Source: Symbiodinium natans
Lineage: Eukaryota > Sar > Dinophyceae > Suessiales > Symbiodiniaceae
Assembly: GCA_905221605.1 (NCBI GenBank)
Contig: CAJNDS010000157.1
Span: 148,024-212,023 of the forward strand
Direction of reading: 5' to 3'
DNA: 64,000 nucleotides
Of the stretch, positions 9,703-20,651 are shown piece after piece. Position numbers and translations under genes: made by a program. Below the pieces are notes generated by a model, which saw only the letters and a list, made by a program, of their open reading frames with translations, did no database searches and was not told the origin of the DNA. How positions within the stretch are numbered: position 1 is the stretch's first letter; each line of letters opens with the position of its first letter.

Positions 9703-11551
9703 ATGCTGCTCTTTGCCTTTCTTCTCCTGCGCATCTCCGAGGCCTCGCGGTGGGTTTGGGTTTTGTGAATTGTCAAGGGGTCGACCGGAGTGCCCAGAGG
9801 AACTCAGAGGAAGGAACTCAGAGGCCTTCCATCCAACCTGGATGTAGCGGCCAATCAATGAGGGGGGAGCTTGGGTATCTGGATTCAGACGCATCTAACT
9901 CAATCTAGAAGCAGCCGCAACCCGCGGCCATGCGCTGCCAATTTAATCGGCACGGCACGCACCCCACGCACCCCATGCACCCCATCGCACCCCGAGCATG
10001 TGCCGCGAGCTGCTGCGAGGCTTCCGTGTCTTCGCAGGCCCTGCGGCGATCCCATGGGCACACCGATCCTGCCGAGGGGCCACCAGCCGTTTCTTGGCGG
10101 GATCTTGGGGAGGTTGTGGCATTCGTCCGTTCAAGAAACCCTCTTGCACCAGACCCACTCCGAATCCCTGGGCCCCAAACCCCTTTCATTGGTTTCTCTC
10201 CAGACCTGCACCGGAGCGTGTAAGTTATAGACTGCACCTAAGATGCCTCAGATGACGCCAAATTCCCAATCTGCATAGAGCCTTGTCGTTTGCTGCTCCA
10301 GAACTCATGCTGCAGCGCGAGGAAGTGCTGACCTTTTTTTGAAAGTTTCGGAAATTGCATGTCCCTGAAATTGCAGACCTCGAGCCACGAATCAAAAAGC
10401 CCGCATGTAGGCCTCCAGAACGAGGGCTTGTGAGAAAGACATAATATCACATGCCACCTTTAGCTGGAATGCAAGATGCAAGATGTCGCAAGGTTGTGGA
10501 CGGCCCAGAGATCGTCTTTGACACGGTGAACCACGCGCTGAACGTCCAAAACCTCATCTCCTGCCGCTACGGCGTGCCACCCGTCCGAAGATGTCAGAAG
10601 GGAAGCTTGGCCCATGTCCTGATTTGCGAGAGACACGCAGAGAGCCGGGAACCGCACACGTCGGGGCGGAAACCTGAACATAAGGTTCTGCCACGGCACG
10701 GAGGTGGAGGTGAAGGGCAGCAAGTCCGCGTGCAACGGCACGTTAGCGTGCTTTGGCTGCAAGGGGTGGGGCTTAGATGAGTGCATAGCATAGCTTAGCC
10801 ATGCTTACGGCTTTGCCGAAATCTCGGATTGCCTTCAGGTGCCGGACGGATCATGCGGGGGGCCCCGCCGACGCGAATCACAGCGCCGTGCAGAGGGACC
10901 TTGCAAACAGTACCTTTGCCGTGTCTCGACATGGCTTTGAGGATCTTTGGAGCTATAGGGTTGAGCGTTCGGGCTTGGGCTACTGCATTGCAGGCTATAG
11001 AATTCACAGACTGCTGGAAGTCCAGTCGGTCGAGCCAGGTCGCAAACCTCCTTGTCTGCCGCTTCGGCTCCTACTGCCACGGTGGCTGGTGGTGGCATGA
11101 TGGGCGGAGGGAGTGCCGTGGCGGCCTCGTGTGCCGCCAAGGCCCGTACTACCTGGACCACTTCGATGCAGAACCCAGTGACCCCAGTGCCTCGAGCCAG
11201 GTGCGTCACAAGAATCTTCAAGTGCTCCAATTGTCTTTAAGAGATCCTCTGTGCAGCACAGGACTTCTCGTAGCACTTCTCGTCATGAGACTCCTCGTAC
11301 AAGGTCTTTTGATATTGTTGCCCGCTCAGGTGGCAGGGGAGCTGAGCAACCTCACCACCATGCAAACCGGCAGTTCGGAAGAGGCCGAACTCTTCGCCTG
11401 CCGCTATGGCTCCTACTGCCGGGGAGGCTGGTGGTGGCACCACGGGCACCGCCAGTGCCGCGGCGGCATGGTCTGTCGAGGCGGACACGGCGGTGGCGGC
11501 GGCGGAGGCGGTGGCGGTGGCGGCGGAGGTGGCGGCGGCGGCTGCTGGTGA
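9703..11551 (+). CDS. Cys/Trp/Gly-rich secreted protein, array copy 1
   Basis: Unknown function. The probable start is ATG 9703, encoding a signal-peptide-like stretch (MLLFAFLLLRISEAS). Supported exons are 10493-10573 (VVDGPEIVF ... NLISCRYG), 11039-11200 (VANLLVCRFGSYCHGGWWWH ... LVCRQG, donor GTGCGT) and 11330-11551 (ELFACRYGSYCRGGWWWH ... VCRGG, a poly-Gly run of about 18, then CW and stop). An intervening segment near 10680-10780 encodes FCHG...ACNGTLACFG, apparently a diverged third module. The middle exon near 10000-10260 is frameshifted relative to copies 2-4 and carries stops after the position of QIID, so the 5' half of this copy may be decayed. Confidence 0.55.
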
Positions 11552-11618
11552 AGGGCGTTGACCACAGCGCCGGAAAAGGAATCAGCCGAGGCTGTATCCT
11601 CCAAGATTTTGACGCGGA

Positions 11619-11636
11619 GAGCTCTCTAGAGAGCTC
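11619..11636. other. Conserved 18-bp perfect palindrome 3' of each array gene
   Basis: GAGCTCTCTAGAGAGCTC lies 67 bp after the stop codon of copy 1 and is repeated without change at 14183-14200, 16691-16708 and 19140-19157. It could form a hairpin in the 3' region or bind a dimeric protein; neither can be decided from sequence. Confidence 0.8.
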
Positions 11637-12454
11637 CGTGCTGTAAAGCAGAGGTGGCCAGTCACCTGACACAGCAGGCTTCGCGGCCACCCTCTTCTTG
11701 TCTAAGTTCTTTGTACAGAGCGCCGCAGGGACATGCTTTGGGACAGCAGCTCCAGATGTGCAGAGCCGAGGTGCCAAGCCTATCCTATGTCCTGCGCAGC
11801 CGTCTTTTGACAGGGCGAGAGTCGCCATGAGGAGGGGAGCGGAGAAAGACCTCGCTCGAAACGCTTTCTGCAGAGATGTGTCTCTTAGAAGCAGCCTCTC
11901 TAAGCCCAGCGATGGCTTCCACGGGTTTCGGCACAATTCTTGCAACGTTTGTTTGCGTTTTGTTTGAAGGTGATTTTGCTGCTGCAACTTGGAGATCTCT
12001 ACGTTACTAGTACAGAATGTCTCACACGTAGTGGGACAACGTCTGTGCAAGTTTCCGGAAGAGGAGGAGCGGCCGCAGGCCGTTTACGCCTCAAGCGCTT
12101 CCCGACCTGCCTGCGACTCTGCGACGGCGCCGTGTCTGCTGAGGCGCGGGTGGGTCCGCTTGAGGGGCCTGCATTGTGCAAGGACAAGGTGTCTAAGGCA
12201 AGACGTTTGCAGCATTTGCAGTCTCGTGTGTCACTTAATGTGCACTTTTAGAGGCTTCTTTTTGGGAGCGGCTACCTCGGATGTTGCCGCTGCTTAGGGG
12301 GAGACCGGAGACCGTGTGGGGCTTTGGAGGGTTGGTTGCTTCACCCTGCCGTGACCTACACTGCCCAACATTCACCGAGCAGCAGCAGAGCTACCTTGAA
12401 AAAGGGTCGTAAAGACAACTCTGATTCTGGTTCTTGTGCCTGTGCTGGCAGGTT

Positions 12455-14115
12455 ATGCTGTTCTTTGCCTTTCTTCTCCTGCGCATCTCCGAGGCCTCGC
12501 GGTGGGTTCGGGTTTTGCCCAGAACTCCGAGCAAGGACAGCAGGCCGTCCATCGAACCTGAGGGTTTAGGGTTTAGGGTTTAGGGTTTGGGGTTTAGGGT
12601 GGCTTATCCATACGTACCCCATCGCAGCCCCCCGAAGATGTGCTGCGAGATGCTGCGAGGCTTCCGTGTCTTCGCAGGCCCTGCGGGGTTCCCATGGGCA
12701 CGCGGATCCCGCTGAGGGGCCACCAGCCGTTTCTTGGCGGGATTCTGACGGGGCGTCTTGGGGAGGTTGTGGCATTCGTCCGAAGCCTGAAGTCAGTGCA
12801 AATTATAGACTGCACCGAAGATGTCACCAAATTCCCAATGCTGCCCAGAGCCGTGTCCTTTGCTGCTCCAGAACTCATGCTGCTGTGCGAGGAAGTGCCG
12901 AGCTTTTTTTGAAAGCCCGTGAAATTGCAGGCCTCACGCCACGATTCAAAAAGCCCGCATGTAGGCCTCCAGACGGAGGGTTTGTGAGAAAGACATATCA
13001 TATCACATGCCACCTTTAGCTGGAATGCAAGATGCAAGATGTCGCAAGGTTGTGGACGGCCCAGAGATCGTCTTTGACTCGGTGAACCACGCGCTGAACG
13101 TCCAAAACCTCATCTCCTGCCGCTACGGCGTGCCACCCGTCCGAAGATGTGAGAAGGGAAGCTCCGCCTATGTCCCGATGTGCCGATTTGCGAGAGACAC
13201 GCAGAGAGCCGGGAACCGTACACGTCGGGGCGGACACCTGAACATAAGGTTCTGCCACGGCACGGAGGTGGAGGTGAAGGGCAGCAAGTCCGCGTGCAAC
13301 GGCACGTTAGCGTGCTTTGGCTGCAAGGGGTGGGGCTTAGATGAGTGCATAGCATAGCTTAGCCATGCTTACGGCTTTGCCGAAATCTCGGATTGCCTTC
13401 AGGTGCCGGACGGATCATGCGGGGGGCCCCGCCGACGCGAATCACAGCGCCGTGCAGAGGGACCTTGCAAACAGTACCTTTGCCGTGTCTCGACATGGCT
13501 TTGAGGATCTTTGGAGCTATAGGGTTGAGCGTTCGGGCTTGGGCTACTGCATTGCAGGCTATAGAATTCACAGACTGCTGGAAGTCCAGTCGGTCGAGCC
13601 AGGTCGCAAACCTCCTTGTCTGCCGCTTCGGCTCCTACTGCCACGGTGGCTGGTGGTGGCATGATGGGCGGAGGGAGTGCCGTGGCGGCCTCGTGTGCCG
13701 CCAAGGCCCGTACTACCTGGACCACTTCGATGCAGAACCCAGTGACCCCAGTGCCTCGAGCCAGGTGCGTCACAAGAATCTTCAAGTGCTCCAATTGTCT
13801 TTAAGAGATCCTCTGTGCAGCACAGGACTTCTCGTAGCACTTCTCGTCATGAGACTCCTCGTACAAGGTCTTTTGATATTGTTGCCCGCTCAGGTGGCAG
13901 GGGAGCTGAGCAACCTCACCACCATGCAAACCGGCAGTTCGGAAGAGGCCGAACTCTTCGCCTGCCGCTATGGCTCCTACTGCCGGGGAGGCTGGTGGTG
14001 GCACCACGGGCACCGCCAGTGCCGCGGCGGCATGGTCTGTCGAGGCGGACACGGCGGTGGCGGCGGCGGAGGCGGTGGCGGTGGCGGCGGAGGTGGCGGC
14101 GGCGGCTGCTGGTGA
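12455..14115 (+). CDS. Cys/Trp/Gly-rich secreted protein, array copy 2
   Basis: Same organisation as copy 1. Signal-like ATG is at 12455; a middle segment around 12620-12910 reads GEVVAFVRSLKSVQIID then KFPMLPRAVSFAAPELM. Exons are 13049-13129, 13603-13764 and 13894-14115, and the last two are identical in length to copy 1. In this copy the FCHG..CNGTLACFG segment is in one open frame with the exon at 13049 (ORF 13007-13357), which supports both being coding. A 40-bp telomere-like insertion lies upstream at 12561-12600, between the signal segment and the middle segment. Function and family are unknown. Confidence 0.6.
12561..12600 (+). repeat. Telomere-type insertion inside array copy 2
   Basis: Four or five GTTTAGGG units sit between CATCGAACC and GGCTTATCCATACGTA. 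Copies 3 and 4 have only a few bases (CATCGAACCGGGCTTTGCC) at this position, so the block is an insertion specific to this copy. Confidence 0.9.
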
Positions 14116-15083
14116 AGGGCGTTGACCACAGCGCCGGAAAAGGAATCAGCCGAGGCTGTATCCTCCAAGATTTTGACGCGGAGAGCTCTCTAGAGAGCTC
14201 CGTGCTGTAAAGCAGAGGTGGCCAGTCACCTGACACAGCAGGCTTCGCGGCCACCCTCTGCTTGTCTAAGTTCTTTGTACAGAGCGCCGCAGGGACCATG
14301 CTTTGGGACAGCAGCTCCAGATGTGCAGAGCCGAGGTGCCAAGCCTATCCTATGTCCTGCGCAGCCGTCTTTTGACAGGGCGAGAGTCGCCATGAGGAGG
14401 GGAGCGGAGAAAGACCTCGCTCGAGACGCTTTCTGCAGAGATGTGTCTCTTAGAAGCAGCCTCTCTAAGCCCAGCGATGGCTTCCACGGGTTTCGGCACA
14501 ATGCTTGCAACGTTTGTTTGTGTTTTGTTTGAAGGTGATTTTGCTGCTGCAACTTGGAGATCTCTACTAGTACAGAAGAAGTCTACACATGTAGTCGGAG
14601 AACCTCAAGCCAAAGCCCAAAGGCCGGGACAACGTCTGTGCAAGTAGACTTTCACCCTGCGAGTTGCCGGAAGAGGAGGAGTGGCCGCAGGCCGTTTACG
14701 CCTCAAGCGCTTCCCGACCTGCCTGCGACGGCGCCGTGTCTGCTGAGGCGCCGGTGGGTTCGCTTGAGGGGCCTGCATTGTGCAAGGACAAGGTGTGGAA
14801 GGCAAGACGTTTGCAGTCTTGTGTGTCACCAGGCGTCACTTTTAGAGGCTTCTTTGCGGGAGCGGCCACTGCGGATGTTGCCTCTGCTTAGGGGGAGACC
14901 GGAGACCGTGTGGGGCTTTGGAGGGTTGGTTGATTCACCCTACCGTTGCCCTCATTGCCCAACATTCACCGAGCAGCAGCAGCAGAGCTACCTTGAAAAA
15001 GGGGCGAGGAGCTTGGACCTTTCAACCCTGAAGTACAAAAGACAACTGTTACAGCCTATAGTTCTTGTGTGTGCCGGCAGGCC

Positions 15084-16623
15084 ATGTTGCTCTTTGCCTT
15101 TCTTCTCCTGCGCATCTCCGAGGCCTCGTGCTGGGTTTGGGTTGTGTCCAGGGGTCGGCCGGAGAGCCCAGCGAGTGCCCAGAGGAACTCAGAGGAAGGA
15201 AAGCAGGCCGTCCATCGAACCGGGCTTTGCCATACGTATCCCATCGCAGCCCCTGAAGATGTGCTGCGAGATGCTGCGAGGCATCCGTGTCTTCGCAGGC
15301 CCTGCGGGGTTCCCATGGGCACGCGGATCCCGCTGAGGGGCCACCAGCCGTTTCTTGGCGGGATTCTGGGGCCTCTTGGGGAGGTTGTGGCATTCGTCCG
15401 AAGCCTGAAGTCAGTGCAAATTATAGATGTTATAGACCCCAAATTCCCCATGCTGCCCAAAGCCCTGTCTGTTGCTGCTCCAGAACTCATGCAAAGTCCC
15501 TGAAATTGCAGACCTCGCGCCAAACCTTCAAGTAGACCTCCAGGACGAGGGTTTGTGAGCAAGACATATCACATGTCACCTTTAGCTGGAACGCAAGACG
15601 TCACAAGGTTGTGGACGGCCCAGAGATCGTCTTTGACTCGGTGAACCACGCGCTGAACGTCCAAAACCTCATCTCCTGCCGCTACGGCGTGCTACCCGTC
15701 CGAAGATGTCAGAAGGGAAGCTCGGCCCATGTCCTGATTTGCCGATTTGCGAGAGACACGCAGTTTTGTCGGACCTGAACAGAAGGTTCTGCCACGGCAC
15801 GGAGGTGGAGGTGAAGGGCAGCAAGTCCGCGTGCAACGGCACGTTAGCGTGCTTTGGCTGCAAGGGGTGGAGCTTAGATGAACTTAGCCAAGTTTAGCCC
15901 ATTGCGGCTTTGCCGAATGCCCGGATTGCCTTCAGGTGCCGGACGGATCATGTGGGGGGCTTCGCCGACGTGAATCAAAGCGCCGTGCAGAGGGACCTTG
16001 CTAACAGTACCTTTGCCGTGTCTCGGCGTGGCTTTGAGGATCCTTTGAATGCAGCGGCCATGGCAGGCTATATAGGCCCGCCCGAAATTCATCCGTCCCA
16101 GACTGCTGCGAGTCCAGTCCATTCAGCCAGGTCGCAAACCTCCTTGTCTGCCGCTTCGGCTCCTACTGCCACGGTGGCTGGTGGTGGCATGATGGCCGGA
16201 GGGAGTGCCGTGGCGGCCTCGTGTGCCGCCAAGGCCCGTACTACCTGGACCACTTCGATGCAGACCCCAGTGACCCCAGTGCCTCAAGCCAGGTGCGTCA
16301 CAAGAATCGTGCTCCAATTGTTTGTGAAAGATCCTCTCTGCAGCATAGGACTTCTCGTAGCACTTCTCGTTGAGACTCCTCATACCGGTCCTTTGATATT
16401 GTAGCCCGCTCAGGTGGCAGAGGAGCTGAGCAACCTCACCACCATGCAAACCGGCAGTTCGGAAGAGGCCGAACTCTTCGCCTGCCGCTATGGCTCCTAC
16501 TGCCGGGGAGGCTGGTGGTGGCACCACGGGCACCGTCAGTGCCGCGGCGGCATGGTCTGCCGAGGCGGACACGGCGGTGGCGGAGGCGGTGGCGGCGGAG
16601 GTGGCGGCGGCGGCTGCTGGTGA
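15084..16623 (+). CDS. Cys/Trp/Gly-rich secreted protein, array copy 3
   Basis: ATG 15084 opens MLLFAFLLLRISEAS. The middle segment (about 15245-15505) is open and reads EDVLRDAARHPCLRRPCG, GEVVAFVRSLKSVQIID and KFPMLPKALSVAAPELM. Exons are 15608-15688, 16131-16292 (VANLLVCRFGSYC ... SSQ, donor GTGCGT) and 16414-16623. The poly-Gly run is four residues shorter than in copies 1 and 2, as expected for a GGN repeat that changes length. An alternative frame at 15910-16404 (SAVQRDLANSTFAVSRRGFE) is open here and may contribute an exon. Function is unknown. Confidence 0.6.
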
Positions 16624-17508
16624 AGGGCGTTGACCACAGCGCCGGAAAAGGAATCAGCCGAGGCTGTATCCGCCAAGATTTTGACGCGGAGAGCTCTCTA
16701 GAGAGCTCCGTGCTGTAAAGCAGAGGTGGCCAGTCACCTGACACAGCGGGCTTCGCGGCCACCCTCTTCTTGTCTAAGTTCTTTGTACAGAGCGCCGCAG
16801 GGACCATGCTTTGGGACAGCAGCTCCAGATATGCAGAGCCGTGCCAAGCCTATCCTATGTCCTGCGCAGCCGTCTTTTGACAGGGCGAGGGTCGCCAATG
16901 AGGAGGGGAGCGGAGAAAGACCTCGCTCGAAACGCTTTCTGCAGAGATGTGCCTCTTATAAGCCCAGCGATGATGGGTTCCACGGGTTTTCGGCACAATG
17001 CTTGAAGGTAATTTTGCTGCTGCAACTTGGAGATCTCTACGTACTAGTACAGAATGTCTCACAGGTAGTGGGACAACGTCTGTGCAAGTTTCCGGAAGAG
17101 GAGGAGCGGCCGCAGGCCACTTACGCCTCAAGCGCTTCCCGACCTGCCTGCGACGGCGCCGTGTCTGCTGAGGCGCCGGTGGGTTCGCTTGAGGGGCCTG
17201 CATTGTGCAAGGACAAGGTGTGGAAGGCAAGACGTTTGCAGTCTTGTGTGTCACCAGGCGTCACTTTTAGAGGCTTCTTTGCGGGAGCGGCCACTGCGGA
17301 TGTTGCCTCTGCTTAGGGGGAGACCGGAGACCGTGTGGGGCTTTGGAGGGTTGGTTGATTCACCCTACCGTTGCCCTCATTGCCCAACATTCACCGAGCA
17401 GCAGCAGCAGAGCTACCTTGAAAAAGGGGCGAGGAGCTTGGACCTTTCAACCCTGAAGAACAAAAGACAACTGTTACAGCCTATAGTTCTTGTGTGTGCC
17501 GGCAGGCC

Positions 17509-19072
17509 ATGTTGCTCTTTGCCTTTCTTCTCCTGCGCATCTCCGAGGCCTCGTGCTGGGTTTGGGTTGTGTCTAGGGGTCGGCCGGAGAGCCCAGTGAG
17601 TGCCCAGAGGAACTCAGAGGAAGGAAAGCAGGCCGTCCATCGAACCGGGCTTTGCCATACGTATCCCATCGCAGCCCCCGAAGATGTGCTGCGAGATGCT
17701 GCGAGGCATCCGTGTCTTCGCAGGCCCTGCGGGGTTCCCATGGGCACGCGGATCCCGCTGAGGGGCCACCAGCCGTTTCTTGGCGGGATTCTGGGGCCTC
17801 TTGGGGAGGTTGTGGCATTCGTCCGAAGCCTGAAGTCAGTGCAAATTATAGATGTTATAGACCCCAAATTCCCCATGCTGCCCAAAGCCCTGTCTGTTGC
17901 TGCTCCAGAACTCATGCAAAGTCCCTGAAATTGCAGACCTCGCGCCAAACCTTCAAGTAGACCTCCAGGACGAGGGTTTGTGAGCAAGACATATCACATG
18001 TCACCTTTAGCTGGAACGCAAGACGTCACAAGGTTGTGGACGGCCCAGAGATCGTCTTTGACTCGGTGAACCACGCGCTGAACGTCCAAAACCTCATCTC
18101 CTGCCGCTACGGCGTGCTACCCGTCCGAAGATGTCAGAAGGGAAGCTTGGCCCATGTCCTGACTTGCGAGAGACACGCAGAGAGCCGGGAACCGTTTTGT
18201 CGGACCTGAACATAAGGTTCTGCCACGGCACGGAGGTGGAGGTGAAGGGCAGCAAGTCCGCGTGCAACGGCACGCTAGCGTGCTTTGGCTGCAAGGGGTG
18301 GGGCTTAGATGAGTGCATAGCATATATAGCTTAGCCATGCTTACGGCTTTGCCGAAATCTCGGATTGCCTTCAGGTGCCGGACGGATCATGCGGGGGGCC
18401 CCGCCGACGCGAATCACAGCGCCGTGCAGAGGGACCTTGCAAACAGTACCTTTGCCGCGTCTCGGCGTGTAGTGTTGAGCGTTCGGGGTTGGGCCATGGC
18501 AGGCTATATAGACCCAAAACTCATCCGTCCCAGACTGCTGCGAGTCCAGTCGGTCGAGCCAGGTCGCAAACCTCCTTGTCTGCCGCTTCGGCTCCTACTG
18601 TCACGGTGGATGGTGGTGGCATGATGGCCGGAGGGAGTGCCGTGGCGGCCTCGTGTGCCGCCAAGGCCCGTACTACCTGGACCACTTCGATGCAGACCCC
18701 AGTGGCCCCAGTGCCTCAAGCCAGGTGCGTCACAAGAATCTTAAAGTGCTCCAAGTGTTTGTGAGAGATCCTGTCTGCAGCATAGGACTTCTCGTAGCAC
18801 TTCCCGTCATGAGAGACTCCTCGTATACCGGTCCTTTGATATTGTAGCCCGCTCAGGTGGCAGGGGAGCTGAGCAACCTCACCACCATGCAAACCGGCAG
18901 TTCGGAAGAGGCCGAACTCTTCGCCTGCCGCTATGGCTCCTACTGCCGGGGAGGCTGGTGGTGGCACCACGGGCACCGTCAGTGCCGCGGCGGCATGGTC
19001 TGTCGAGGCGGACACGGCGGTGGCGGCGGCGGAGGCGGTGGCGGCGGAGGTGGCGGCGGCGGCTGCTGGTGA
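17509..19072 (+). CDS. Cys/Trp/Gly-rich secreted protein, array copy 4
   Basis: Signal-like ATG is at 17509, followed by a middle segment (about 17670-17930) nearly identical to copy 3. Exons are 18033-18113, 18563-18724 and 18857-19072 (72 codons including the stop). Both Cys modules and the CW terminus are intact. The array breaks about 340 bp downstream. Differences among copies fall mostly in introns, the Gly tract and scattered codons, so the family appears to be kept similar by recent duplication or gene conversion. Function is unknown. Confidence 0.6.
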
Positions 19073-19441
19073 AGGGCGTTGGCCACAGCGCCGGAAAAGG
19101 AATCAGCCGAGGCTGTATCCGCCAAGATTTTGACGCGGAGAGCTCTCTAGAGAGCTCCGTGCTGTAAAGCAGAGGTGGCCAGTCACCTGACACAGCAGGC
19201 TTCGCGGCCACCCTCTGCTTGTCTAAGTTCTTTGTACAGAGCGCCGCAGGAACATGCTTTGGGACAGCAGCTCCAGATGTGCAGAGCCGTGCCAAGCCTA
19301 TCCTATGTCCTGCGCAGCCGTCTTTTGACAGGGCGAGAGTCGCCATGAGGAGGGGAGCGGGGAAAGACCTCGCTCGAGACGCTTTCTGCAGAGATGTGTC
19401 TCTTAGAAGCAGACCTTAATCACTCCCTCCCTGCTTCTTAG

Positions 19442-19541
19442 CCGTATGCCCGATATCAGCGGCCAAGGCATCCGCCTTTGGAGTGCCAGTGAGAAGCTGA
19501 AAGAGGAGGATGCATCGACCCCAGCGATCATCAAAAAGTGG
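19442..19541 (+). CDS. Exon candidate, unknown protein
   Basis: Directly past the array breakpoint, after CTTCTTAG, the frame reads RMPDISGQGIRLWSASEKLK then EEDASTPAIIKKW and meets a GT donor at 19542. Composition and codon choice look strongly coding, and only this frame is open. The adjacent unit may be the remnant of a gene interrupted by the array. The family is unknown. Confidence 0.5.
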
Positions 19542-19820
19542 TATATACTCTACACTACTGTAGCACTTCTTGGACAGGGCTGAGTATATGGACCATCATT
19601 GATCATAAGCCCTTTGAAGGCTCCCAAACTGTTAGGGGACCGCACGTTAGAGGTTCTGCGCGGAATTGCTTGCACCTTTTTTCTTCTGCAGCTTGAAGCA
19701 GACAGGCTCCTGCCATTGCAGAGGAAGATCTCACTAGCACAGTGCTGGCTTTGGCTGCCACTGGGGTCTTGCCCTGAGTTCTTGACTCGATACTCTTCAC
19801 ATGGGGTTGCTCTAGACTAG

Positions 19821-19892
19821 AGGGTTTTGGGTTTAGGGTTTAGGGTTTAGGGCTTAGGGCTTAGGGCTTAGGGCTTAGGGCTTAGGGTTTAG
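19821..19892 (+). repeat. Telomere-type repeat block (TTTAGGG / CTTAGGG)n
   Basis: Ten units in which GTTTAGGG passes into a homogeneous GCTTAGGG run. The same variant run is seen at 26.85 kb. Confidence 0.9.
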
Positions 19893-20651
19893 TAAGTTTA
19901 GGCGACCTTTGTTGTAAGGCGGGGTCCCGGGGCAGAAGGCATCTGGATGACGACGCCCGAGTTTGAAAAACCTCCACTTGTCTGATGAAGCCGGTTGGGC
20001 TGAGCCTGTCTACTCAGGTGCCCCCCGATTCGGTCCTTTCTCTGCCCTGGCTCGTGCTGCTCTGAGTATGTCTCGAATCGAAATGTTCTCTGGCAACCTT
20101 CAGCAAGCTCTTGGAGGATAGCCAGCTTCAATCGCTGAGGACCAGCCGCCTCAAGCGTCCGTGGACTACGCTAGAAACGCTCCGCGGTTGCAGTTGATGA
20201 GAAGCAGATCATTCGATGGCATCACGGTAAGCTCCTCTAGAATATGCGGTAATTTCCCAAACTAGGGGTACCCCTTTTCTACCCCAAATAGAATAAAATT
20301 CCCTTAGCGGGCCCCCCCCCAATAGTGTAAATGCGCCCAAAAATTTTTAAGCCGGCGTTGCGACGATGAGAGGTACTTGCGCTGCTGGGAGCTTTTGAAG
20401 AGGATGGGTATTGGGGTATGGTTACCATGGTTTGGGGTTTGGGGTTCCTAGACACTTGACAGTCCTGAAATTGGGCCAAAAGATGGGCCACGCTGCGATA
20501 AGAGAGGAGTCATCCTGCGCAGGACTCCCAATCGCTGGCCCCTCATGGCCGAGATATGGCAAGGCGCGCGGGGACGCAAGCAAGGGCTTCTGTGCGCAGG
20601 AAGATGCTCACACCCTTGACGATTCAGGATCCTGCTCTCAGCCTCTCTAAG
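19893..20651. other. No confirmed gene
   Basis: A segment near 20249-20275 (TTTCCCAAACTAGGGGTACC) resembles the terminus of fold-back family A. The frame at 20411-20650 is open but overlaps alternatives. Nothing is named. Confidence 0.35.

Larger units (their letters stand above)
9200..19414 (+). repeat. Four-copy tandem gene array
   Basis: The same 2.4-2.6 kb unit occurs four times in direct orientation. Anchors are TTACGCCTCAAGCGCTTCCC at about 9327, 12087, 14697 and 17123, and the poly-Gly exon ends at 11551, 14115, 16623 and 19072. Copies 1 and 2 are virtually identical from about 10440 to 11950; copies 3 and 4 match each other closely in their 5' halves. The first unit begins near 9200. 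The last stops abruptly after CTTAGAAGCAG near 19414, where the others continue. Confidence 0.95.

Noticed and set aside
10829-11551. Reading the 240-codon ORF as one continuous exon
   Set aside because: The stretch between SSQ and VAGEL is bounded by GTGCGT and CTCAG and differs in frame and length in copies 3 and 4, so it is an intron; only the two ends are coding.
11352-12050. 232-codon minus-strand ORF in the array
   Set aside because: It is the complement of the Gly-rich exon and its 3' flank, giving Arg/Pro-rich shadow sequence.
14554-15336. 260-codon forward ORF in array copy 3
   Set aside because: The frame is not maintained in the other copies, is Arg/Cys/Pro-rich, and is in a different frame from the signal-like and GEVVAFVRSL segments.
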